Below are positions 34,682 to 44,396 of a stretch of DNA of 64,000 nucleotides, piece after piece. Source of the DNA: Phanerochaete sordida. Its lineage: Eukaryota; Basidiomycota; Agaricomycetes; Polyporales; Phanerochaetaceae. The translations under genes and the position numbers were made by a program. Below the pieces are notes generated by a model. The model did not search any database, had not been told where the DNA came from, and saw nothing but the letters and a program-made list of their open reading frames with translations. Where the stretch lies: NCBI GenBank assembly GCA_019973155.2, contig BPQB01000001.1:1798001-1862000 (forward strand), read 5' to 3'. Position 1 is the stretch's first letter, and every line of letters begins with the position of its first letter.

Positions 34682-36491
34682 ATGGACAATCTGAAGTGCA
34701 ACAGGCTGACTTGCCGACGAGTGCTGACCGAGAAGGCAGTCGTGGTGAGCATCGTCTTCGGAGCATTCTACAGAGGACACAGGCTGACTCGCCACGCCAG
34801 ACGACATGTACGGATATCCAATATCATACCATGCAGGAGGATAATTGAGTTCCTCGTGTCTACCTTCTGGGTCAGGCTCACACATATTTTGTGGTACGCC
34901 CTGGTCAAAGTATGAACTTTGATATCGTGACGCGAGCAGGTCCTAGTCGACTGTGCCAATGAGCTATTCAACGCCTCAAGGCTTTGCCCAGGTACAAATA
35001 TTTAAGGCGCGTATCTCGTACGCTCGGATTCTAACAATATCCCTCGCAAGCCTGCGACACATCCTTGACGGAGCCGTAAGCAGCTACGTCCTTGATGTCT
35101 AGGCTACTCACTCGGTCTTAACCGACGTAGCGACGACGTGGTGGTACGTTAACAGGCGCATATATTGAGGTGGTACATACCCAGGACGCTTTTACTTAGG
35201 TTTGCTCACTGCACCCGTCAAATGACTACAAGACTGTGGGTGTATGCATTACTATCATGTTCAACGACTTATGAGAACCAGTCCGTGCTCTCAGGGCTAA
35301 ACCCAGCGATCATCATAGAGATCTGTGGAAGGTATACCTTCCGACGCAACAGGGACATATGCATGCGCTGACTTGAATTCCAGGGCACTCTCTTTCTGGC
35401 AGTATCAGGTTCACCAGGAACAGTATGTTCGCACATGCAGTCTGGCGTAGGCTACATGTCCTCACAAACGCTAGTTCCTTCCAATCAGCTGTGGTCCGAA
35501 ACCTGAACGAGAAGAATGCTCAGCTGCAGAAGGACCTCGGAAATGTCATCCGAGAAGGTGCATGCTTCTTTATCTCTCTCGTATTTTTCAATCCTTCCGA
35601 CTTCTTTTGCCACTGGGACCTGTAGCGAACGGAGAAATTAGTCTCTTGAATAATAAGATCGCAGGTATGCGCCTCGCCATTGAGATTCGTTTCGTATCTC
35701 ACGTTCCATTGGTAAGAACTCCAGCGCGACATTGAACTTGAACGTCGCAAGGCGCTGACAATGCAAGATTCGCTCAAGGAGCGCGAAAAAGAGTACCAAA
35801 AGTTGAAGGCATGCACGTATGCAATTTCTGCTTGACGGCTAGTAAACGTCGTTCCAGGGACAGCACGATAAGATCAAACGCAAAGCACTCCTTCAACCTG
35901 GCAGTCTTACTCAGGGCAACGGTCCCGCGAGCAATCGCGGCAACCCTACTATGGACGATGCCCAAGTCCTCAGCAGATCAGGAGCTGTAGCATCTGGAAA
36001 TTCTCCAGTGGTGGATGTCAGCGCCGTGGTCGGTGGCATGGAAGCAAGTGGGGTGGGTGTATGTGTCCCCAAGCCTGGTAGACAACATACTGAACATCCT
36101 ACAGATCCAAAGGACTCCTATCGGCAATCGGACAGTGCAGCAAGGGCCTGCTGTGACTGCATGGCGAAACGGGCCGAGTAATCACAGCGCCCCAGCCGCT
36201 CATGGCTCCTCTCGTCATACATTCCAGCGACAGCCATTCAATGCTCCGACGCAGGGTGACGTCTCTCTGAGATCCCGGTCCAACACGACGCTCTCCGATC
36301 AGTCAGACAGCGCGAATGAGGTAGAAAACCTGTTGAACAGCATTCGGCGACCTGTGACAAACGCTGCTGGTTCCGGTGGCGGGGCCCAGTGGAGTGTGCC
36401 TCGTAACCGGCCGCGCGGCAGCCAGAGAGGTGATGCGCCATGTCTTTACTATGACGAGTCGCTTGGAGTACTGATCATACATACGTACTAG
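34682..36491 (+). CDS. HEI10: Hei10/CCNB1IP1-type RING E3 ligase
   Basis: Hei10-type RING proteins promote meiotic crossovers and act as ubiquitin/SUMO ligases in the nucleus. Fourteen coding exons join in phase to 363 residues: 34682-34744, 34801-34807, 34876-34893, 34947-34991, 35051-35075, 35131-35143, 35200-35235, 35282-35331, 35384-35422, 35475-35557, 35626-35664, 35717-35808, 35858-36052 and 36105-36491. The RING is spread over the first five: LKCNRLTCRRVLTEKAVV, TTC, SHIFCVDCANELFNASRLCP, then ACDTSLTEP. Next come DDVVVCSLHPSNDYKTSVLS, GLNPAIIIEICGRALSFWQY and QVHQE. A coiled coil follows (NEKNAQLQKDLGNVIREANG, ELQRDIELERRKALTMQDSL), then a disordered tail with IQRTPIGNRTV. Exons of 7, 13 and 18 bases are present, and the intron after 35808 has a GC donor. 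The last exon's end is uncertain, because an intron near 36427 could give another C-terminus. Confidence 0.88.
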
Positions 36492-36788
36492 TCTTTGCCC
36501 AACCCAGCGTAGCTCGCTCCTCGGGAGGCTTCAGACCCGCAGGTGAATCCATACGATCGCTTTGATTGCAGGGTAGGTAGAACATGTACAAATGAGAGCA
36601 CGAGATGCAAGCAATAATGTTAAGGCTACAAGCTGTACTATACGGGATACCGGACACCAGAGCATGCGTGAGAGTCCATGAGGGATTGCGTGTAATCAGA
36701 CAAACATGCAGGATAGTACACAAGAAAGTCAATAGTAATGGAATCGGTGAAGGAGACGTGAAGGGTAAATATTTCAGGCCGCTCAACT

Positions 36789-39700
36789 CTAGTCATACCG
36801 CAACGTGCCATGTTTTTCATCTTCAAGGTATTGCCCAATCGCGAGGATGTTCTCGCCAGCCCGGCGCAGATAGCCAGCAAGAACATCCGTGTCCGCGTGG
36901 GGCAGAAGGGCAGCGAGCTCTTCCAGCTGTCTATCGAACTCAGGCCCCGATACCACAGGAGGCGGTGCCACGGCAGAGCGGTGAAGTAATGACGGCCGAC
37001 GAGCGGCACTCCTACTCGTGCGGTACGAGCTCCTGGTCTCGCTCCTCGTGAGGGCCACAGGGGGTGCTTGCTGTGGCGAGAACTGCGGGTGTACCTCGGG
37101 TGGAGACGCGGAAACTGTCTTAGACCTCGAAAGACGGTTCGGTGGAGCTCGCGGTCCCCCGCGCACTGTCGGTGCACTGTGCAGCTGAATCGGCCGTGCA
37201 GGGGGCGGTGGGGGCGGACTTGTCTGCGTCAGCTTCTTGAGCATCCGTGGTGGTGACGGCGGGCTGATGCCTGCCTTCTTGAGGCTCGCGCGCCGTCCGA
37301 ACGACGCAAGGAACCCGGACTTGTGCGAGCTTGGCCCACCGGACAGAGGGACTTGATACGTGCGTGTGGTAGGAGAGGCTGCCGGTAGAGACATGGGGGA
37401 GGCAGAGGGAGGACTCGTCACCAGGGATGGGTAAGGAAGCGACGAGGGCGGAGATATAGGCAGTATCTCCTCGTCCGCGCGCATGGTGAGATCTGTCGCT
37501 TGATATGCGTCTGCACGCCTCGGGAATGTTACCTCTGAGTCGACGGATGCGGAAGCTACATGCCACGGCTGTGTTCGTGCACCGAACTCAGGCGGAATAC
37601 TTGTTTCTGCCTGTTTACGTGGCGTCTTCTCTCGCGTGCTGACTGCGGTTACCGTCAGTGATTGAAAGCAAGAAGCTCGGTGAGTCGTACCTCGTGCTTG
37701 TGTAGCAACAATCCAGGCCGACAGACCAGGATCACACATGGACAGTTCGCGGATCTTCTCCGCATACGCATTCGCGCGCTCAGACGCGAACTTCAGCGTG
37801 AGGACATCACGGCCGATCAATGCAGGTGGATTCGGGTTTATGACTCTCGAACGAGGTGAGGTCTTGGGTGTGATGGGTGGTGCCGGCGACGGCTCGCGAG
37901 ACGTCTTCGGGGTTGATGAGCCCGTCTTAGACAGGGACTTAACTGAAAGCGACGATGGTGTTCTAGGAAGGGCAGAGAAACGCTTGAGATTGCTCAACGT
38001 GGCCTTGAACGGGTTACTGCTGCTGCTTCCGCTCGACGGTGTCCTTACTTCTTCGACTCCAAAGCCCCTGCCTGTCTTGGGCGGTGGTGCGGGAGGAAGG
38101 GGCGACAGGCGGCGGTCCGGCGAGGGAGATGGACTATGCTTCTCGGGTAGACGTTGGGCTTTTCCATTCGGCGAGGAGAGTACGCCCGTCTCGTGCAGGC
38201 TGACCCAGCTACTTTCGCGTCGCAGATCAAGTGCAGGCCGCTGCGTTGTTTCGAAGTCCACGTCCGACTCGGGTTCGACGACCGGAAGGTTGCTCACAAG
38301 TGGTGAGTTACCCAGGGGAGGGTGGGGGACAGGCGGAGCATCATGCTTGTCTACGTCTGGCGAGGTAGCGGGTGTTGTATTGGCGAAAGGCGTTGACGGC
38401 GCAAAGGCGCCCTCTCTTTTATGCACAGAGTGTGTCCTTCTCGCTTCGACAGCATGTTCCGACAATCTGAAGGCAACAATGAGCATTTAGCTAGATAGAA
38501 AAGCAGCATTACTCACTTCGACTCCTTGCTGCCCGATTCCTGACTATGTGCGGAATACTCCGACGCATCCGTACTTCGTCTGCGCATCTCCGGCCGGGAC
38601 GGTGGCCGTGACCCCAGTTTTGCGGATACAGAGGGAGGCAGTTGCAGAGACTCCTTCAAGACTTCCAAGTTGGGCTTGGTCGACCCTGGCGGTGTCGGCA
38701 CCTGTGGCAGTAATGGCGTCCGCAGACGCGGCGGCCGAGGCGGCGCAGCAGCGCTAGGTTTCGCGGGTTCAAGAATTGACATGGGTGGTGGTGGTAGCGG
38801 TCCAGCAGTTGAGTGCACCCCAGCCTGATAGCTTAAGTATGATAGTGACGGTGTGGACTCCTCCGCAGATCTAGGCTGTTCCAAAGCCGTGGTATCGCCA
38901 TTAGCTGCGGACACAGGATATCCAGGATGTCGCATGATGTGGTCAGAATCTAAGTTGACGATGACGGGGCCAACCACTGGCTGTCGGACGTCCTTTGCCT
39001 CGCCTATGATCGGCGTCAAGATGGGGTTGGCGGTGTTACTCATTGGAGTCGCAAAGAAAGAGTCTCCGTAGGTGGCTGCAGTCGAGTACGAGAGGTCCGG
39101 CGTGTGGACGGCCGGAGTTGACGATCGTGACTTGCCCGGAGTCTGGAAGATGGGTGCGTCCATATAGGAACGGTAACTCTCGTTCGAAGGCGTCGACGGA
39201 AGTGACATCTCAGCGACTGGAGGTATAGCGCTAGTTCCTACGATACCAATGTCGCGCGATGACTGATGGCGTAGATGAGCCCGACTGCTTCCTACTGTGT
39301 CCGAAGCGGAGCGCGTGTGGGCGTGCACGGATGCTGCGTGCGCAAGGGCTGAGGATACCAGCGGTGCGGTGGGCGGTGGTGTGAGGTTCGTGTACGAGGT
39401 CGGCGACGCGTCGGGGGGCGCGACGAGGGCGAGGCCGTTTACGTGTAATCCGCGTCGGGAAAGCAGAGAAGACGAGGACACACCGGGAACCTGGCCGTGA
39501 CCGCTACCCTTCCGAGAGACTGATGGAGGTATAGAAGAGTCGAGCTCGACGATGGCTAAGCGGCGTCTGTCTGCGCTCTTCGGCGAAGGCACGCTAGGCC
39601 GTCGCTGGTGGGTGCGGCTGTGTTCCGTGACGTGCAGCACCGGCGTCGGCTCCTCCGGCTCTGTGTACGTGTCACAGATGTCGGTATCGTCGATATCCCG

Positions 39701-40051
39701 GAATGACTCTGCAGAGTACTCTGAGCCAGACAGGGATTCCTGCGAGCTCTGTCGTTTCAGCAGCGGGGGAGGCTCCTGTTCGTAATGGGCATATGGTCGT
39801 CCGGCGTGCTCTGACTGATAGTAGGAGAGGATGAAATCAGTGTCGCGACGAACGAGGTTCGGGCGAAGGTGAACGCGGAGTGAATTGTCTTTGTATGATT
39901 GCAGGGTGGTCAGACATGGTGCAGAATCGAGATCTGGAAGGAGTGTCGCACCGGTGTCGTGGGCATCTCCAGCCGAAGATTGAGCTGAATAGCCGCCTGC
40001 CGGCGGGATGGGATCTTCGACGCTGCCCATGACGGCACCCACAGCGTGCAA
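36789..40051 (-). CDS. Long Pro/Ser-rich disordered protein with C-terminal CUE-like domain
   Basis: Two long frames (40051-38513 and 38486 downward) join across a 26-base gap region through an intron, joining a segment ending SAHSQESGSKESK to LSEHAVEARRTHSVHKREGA. A second short intron lies near 37690-37630. The total is about 1,060 residues. An N-terminal island SYKDNSLRVHLRPNLVRRDT then DFILSYYQ looks ordered. Most of the rest is Pro/Ser/Thr-rich with many possible SH3 ligands (for example TSPPPPPPARP). Another island is VLTLKFASERANAYAEKIRE. The last ~50 residues, EFDRQLEELAALLPHADTDV then LAGYLRRAGENILAIGQYLE, resemble a CUE/UBA three-helix domain, which binds ubiquitin. The start could be 40051 or the in-frame Met at 40030. 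I do not recognise the family, and a role in signalling or trafficking is only a guess. Confidence 0.72.
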
Positions 40052-40388
40052 CAGATGCTCTGGCTGCGGTGCCAGCGGCCGAGGAGGGGAGAGAGCGAGA
40101 GCTAGAGACTGCGCGGCGGCATAGGCGTATTAAGCAAAGGGGCCCTCGACTCCGCCGGTCTGTCACTCGACAGACCGCCGCGACCCAGAATAGGTCATTC
40201 CACGTGCCTTTCCGCTCCTCCGTCTGGCACGGCAAGCGTCGACTCTCCGTTCGCAAGCTACTATTCCAACGGTGCAGCACATACAAACACGCAGCCTAGT
40301 ACAAGTACACATGTCACAGTATACACACAGGCGTTCCGAGGTCCAGCCAGATATTTTTACAACGACGCCTCCGACTAGCGCGCGCAGC
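40052..40388. promoter_or_regulatory. Intergenic, LEU1 3' end and promoter of the CUE-like gene
   Basis: About 340 bases. No TATA consensus or repeat is evident on the minus strand. Confidence 0.45.
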
Positions 40389-43106
40389 TCACCACTCCAT
40401 CTTCGCAGCCTGTTTCGCGGGGTTCAGCGGAATCTTGCCTTTGTACCCGAAACCGTCGAGCCATGGCCAGACCTGGCTACGGCGGCCCTCGAATTCCTCG
40501 ATCTTCTGCGCCTTCTGCAGGGTGAGAGCGATATCGTCGAGACCGTTGATCAGGCAGTGTCGGCGGAAGGGATCGACGGTGAAGGGGATGGGCGGCTTGC
40601 CGTTTGCGCGGCGGACTTCCTGCTTTTCGAGGTCGACCTCAAGCTCGAAACCGGCCTCTGCGTCCTCGGTCAGCTCCTTGCAGACCTCTTTCGGCAGGGC
40701 GACGGGGAGCATGCCGTTCTGCATCGTGTTGTTGCGGAAGATGTCGGCGAAGCTGGGAGCGATGATGCAACGGATGCCAAAGTCGTTCCTAGTCGTCGGC
40801 CGTCAGCATGGGCCGCTGCACTAGGCGATAATGGACACTCACAAGCTCCACGGGGCGTGCTCACGAGAGCTGCCGCAGCCAAAGTTCTCACCGTCGCAGA
40901 CGAGGATCTTCGCCTGGGTGTACGGCTCCCTGTTGAGGACGAAGTCGGTATCCGCGCCGGTGGCAGGGTCCTTGCGCAGGGTATAGAAGAGAGCGTTCGC
41001 AAGTCCCGTGCGCTTGAGCGTCTTCAGGAACTGCTTCGGAATAATCATGTCGGTGTCGACGTTCTCGATGTGCAGAGGCGCCGCGATACCCTTGACGATG
41101 GTGAACTTCTCGACGCTCGAGGGCGACTCGGCAGGGGGGAGGGGACCAGACGTAGGCGCGACCCGGGTCGGCAGCTCGGGGGCAGGGGGAGGGAGGACGG
41201 GGTCGGTAAGGAACTCAAAGGGGCTCGTAAGCTTGAGCTTAGGACCAGAGGCAACCTTCTCCTGCGCGTCGGCGCTCAGGAACTTCCTCACGTCGGTGAG
41301 CTTGCCGGTTATGGCGGCGGCGGCGGCCATGCCAGGGCTCAGCAAGTGAGTGCGGCCGCCAGCACCCTGGCGACCCTCGAAGTTGCGGTTCGAGGTCGAG
41401 GCGCAGCGCTCGCCTGGGGAGAGTTGGTCCGGGTTCATGCCGAGGCACATCGAACAGCCAGCCTCGCGCCAGTCGAAGCCCGCGCGCTTGAAGATAACAT
41501 CGAGGCCCTCAGCCTCAGCTTGCTGCTTGATGAGGCCCGAGCCGGGTACAATCATCGCGTAGAGGCCGTCCGCGACCTTGGCGTCAAGGCCAGCGGCAAG
41601 AACGATCTTTGCGGCAGACCGCAGGTCCTCGATGCGGGAGTTGGTGCAGGAGCCGATGAAGACCTTGTCAATCTTGACTTCTTGCATAGGCGTGTTCGGT
41701 GTCAGACCCATGTATTTGAGAGAGCGTTCCACCGAAGCGCGCTTTACTGCGTCCGCAATGTTGGCGGGGTCGGGCACCGAGCCCGTGATCGGGACGACAT
41801 CCTGAGGCGAAGTGCCCCAGGTCACGGTAGGAATGATGTCTTCACCGCGGATATGGACCTCCTTGTCGAACTTGGCGCCATCGTCCGTCTTGAGAGTGCG
41901 CCAGTACGCCTCAGCGCGATCCCACTCCTCGCCTTTCGGCGCGAGAGGACGGTTGCGGAGATAATCGAAAGTGATCTCATCCGGAGCGATCATACCAGCG
42001 CGCGCGCCGGCCTCAATGCTCATGTTGCACATACTCATACGCGCCTCCATACTGAAACCGCGAATGACGGAGCCTGCATACTCGATGACCGAGCCAGTAC
42101 CCCCAGCAGTTCCGATGACACCGATGATGTGGAGGATGACGTCCTTCGAGGTGACACCTTCGTTAAGCGTGCCCTCAACAGTGATGAGCATGTTCTTCGC
42201 CTTCCGTTGCAGCAAGGTCTGGGTAGCGAGGACATGCTCGACCTCGGAGGTGCCGATACCAAACGCGAGAGAGCCAAAGGCACCATGCGCTAATGCGTTG
42301 TCAGCCTTGCCACCCTAGGGGATGTACAGCAGCAACTCACTTGAAGTGTGAGAGTCTCCACAAACACACGTAATGCCAGGGAGCTGAGGTCAAGTCAGCC
42401 TTGCGAAGGGAACGCCGCTTGGATGTAACACGCACAGTGAATCCCTCTTCGGGGCCAATAATGTGAACAATGCCTGTGTGCGCATATGTAAACATATGGA
42501 CGGCATTACGGTGAGTTAACATCTCACCTTGACGTCTATCAGTCATGCCGAAATACGTGAGACCGAACTCTTTGACGTTCTCCTCAAGGGCTTGGCATTG
42601 CGCCCTGGAATCGGGCTCGGCTATGAACGACTGGACATTAGTGAAGTTCTTGCGCGAGACGGTGCTGCGAGCGGGATGAACAATGTTAGACTACATCAGG
42701 TGATGAAGCGGGCGGATACCCACGGTACGTTGTGGTCAACTGTTGCGAGGGTACAGTCTGGCCTCCGAACTGCACGTCCGGCGGTGCGCCTGGTGCAGCG
42801 ATGATCAGCTGTGCTCACTGCCTGACAATGCTCACTGCCACGCACAGGCCTTCGAACGCTTGCGGACTTGTGACCTCGTGCACAAGGTGCCTGGGAAGGA
42901 AACAAGGTCAACGGACGTCGCCACATTGTGCAACCCGACATTGGCGCACCGGTCAATGTAGATCAGGCTAAGGCCGTCCTCCTGGGTATCTCTGTTGAGG
43001 TGATGAGCGACGGGGACACCGGTGGTGGCTGGGCAACGGCGCACATGACATGGTCGTCCCAGATCTTGTCGTGGAGGGTGCGAGGCTGGCGAACGGGGGC
43101 GGGCAT
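40389..43106 (-). CDS. LEU1: 3-isopropylmalate dehydratase (leucine biosynthesis)
   Basis: Cytosolic [4Fe-4S] enzyme that isomerises 2- to 3-isopropylmalate in leucine synthesis. Fungi fuse the large and small subunits, and both are seen here. The start [20 protein letters not shown] joins [70 protein letters not shown] and [13 protein letters not shown] over short introns. The cluster-binding motifs are [33 protein letters not shown] and [20 protein letters not shown]. The swivel (small-subunit) part has [20 protein letters not shown] and [17 protein letters not shown], then a final exon ending [12 protein letters not shown]. The 5' half is cut into many small exons and the 3' half is mostly one exon. 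The start is at 43106-43104. Confidence 0.97.
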
Positions 43107-43761
43107 GGCGGGCGGGATGAGCTGAAGCTGTGGGTCGTGCTCGCTGTAAACGAGGCGCGCTGATTCGACCAGGCTAATAATCCCAGACACTCTGACTCGA
43201 TCGGCCGAAGACGCCGATGAGATACAGATCGTCCTCGCCGCCTCCAGCCACATTTGGAAGGCTAAGAACGCCGTCCTCCCCGCTCCCTCCTCTCGTCGGA
43301 CGACTCTGCCTCCACCAACGCGACCAGCATCGTGTGCACCGGCATCACAGAGCCGATGCTCGCCGTTTCCTGCAGACGATCTTTCAATCAAGTCATGTTC
43401 CGCGGCGGTCGGACGACGCCAGCCCGACGTTCAAGAGGGCACACGACGTGAAAAGACGAGCGCATAGTTGTCATGTGAATAGATACAAGCTACCATTGAC
43501 CAATACTATATATAAATCTAAAATAAGTCTAAGGGACGCATCTAGTTCTAAATACGGATGGCTAGCAATACAGAAACGTGTCGAATGTCCGGTACAAACA
43601 GGAGAGGACTAGGGGCTAACGCTACAATGCAATGTCTCTGTGCATACGTCTAATAGATACTCACGGGTCTAGATATGGGTATGGCGACGGGCTCTTCGGT
43701 CCGTCAATAACAACGGGGAGTCCTGCGGCGCGGGGCTGTATGCTACATTAGATGGGGAGCC
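43107..43761. promoter_or_regulatory. Intergenic between LEU1 and the C2H2 gene
   Basis: About 650 bases with the LEU1 promoter and the 3' region of the zinc-finger gene. A 131-residue plus-strand frame at 43217-43612 has no motifs. The stretch 43480-43560 is AT-rich, as expected for a 3' untranslated region. Confidence 0.5.
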
Positions 43762-44396
43762 TCAGGCATGATGGGTGCGCAGGTGGCGTTGCATATTGGA
43801 TTTCGTGCTGAATGATTTCGGACAACCATGGACAACGCAATTATGGGCTGCGGGCCTGAACATCAGCGCCCAGTATCGCTGCAGACATCCAGTGCGAAGA
43901 GACGTACGTCGCAATCCAGTGTGGGAATTCATGTGTGTCTCGAGAGAGCTGGGCCTGACACGCCGTCAGTACACTGGGAGTAATTTGATTTTGAATGCCC
44001 GTGCCTTTCGAATCGCTTCTCGCAAACTTCGCAGACATAGCGTTTCTTGTCGACAGGGGACAAGGGACCTGGCACTGGGCTGGGCCAAATAGCAGGGCGT
44101 AGCTTGAGTGGTGGAAGAGAAGACCCAGCCTGTCCCTCCGACGATAGAGGTGGAGCGCGCCGACCATGCGGGGCAGCCTGTAGGGGGGATTGAGGGCGAA
44201 TTGGAGACGGGGCTGGGGGCGCCGGCGCCGGGCTCGGTGGGGCGGGCGCTGCAGCCTTGTCGTCCCTAAAAAGGTCTGCGCCGCCATCAGGAACATGCTA
44301 CAACCGCAGCTCAGAGGGAAGGAGGGACGCACGCGGGAACAGCTGACGAGGGCCGGGAAGTTTCCGCTGGCTGTCAGACCGCTGGCTGTCAGACAT
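43762..44396 (-). CDS. Small C2H2 zinc-finger protein
   Basis: A probable DNA-binding transcription factor of about 155 residues. Four exons follow one continuous frame: 44396-44333, 44275 to about 44007, a short exon near 43955-43905, and a last exon ending at the stop 43764-43762. The N-terminus MSDSQRSDSQRKLPGPRQLF is followed by a Pro/Ala-rich region. Finger 1 is YVCEVCEKRFER joined to PSSLETHMNSH, with C-x2-C and H-x3-H. Finger 2 is NCVVHGCPKSFSTKSNMQRH then LRTHH, with C-x4-C and H-x3-H. The intron inside finger 1 starts with GC rather than GT (AAAG|GCACGG). No in-frame GT donor preserves the finger. A TATAAA on the minus strand at 44485-44480 lies about 85 bases upstream of the start. 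Finger 2 fits the fungal 'STKSNMQRHLRTHH' type. Confidence 0.82.
44365..44394 (-). repeat. 15-base tandem duplication in the C2H2 gene start
   Basis: Two perfect copies of cgctggctgtcagac stand head to tail at 44365-44379 and 44380-44394. On the coding strand they give the repeated peptide SDSQR-SDSQR just after the initiator Met. Confidence 0.85.

Noticed and set aside
34301..34915. A 204-residue plus-strand frame after the GAS2-domain gene
   Set aside because: It crosses HEI10 exons in a different frame, and composition is Cys/Leu/Ser-rich noise.
37738..38490. A 250-residue plus-strand frame
   Set aside because: Antisense of the Pro/Ser-rich protein. It has no motifs of its own.
40272..42293. 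A 673-residue open frame on the plus strand
   Set aside because: It is the antisense of LEU1, whose motifs on the minus strand are unmistakable. GC-biased third positions keep the opposite frame open.
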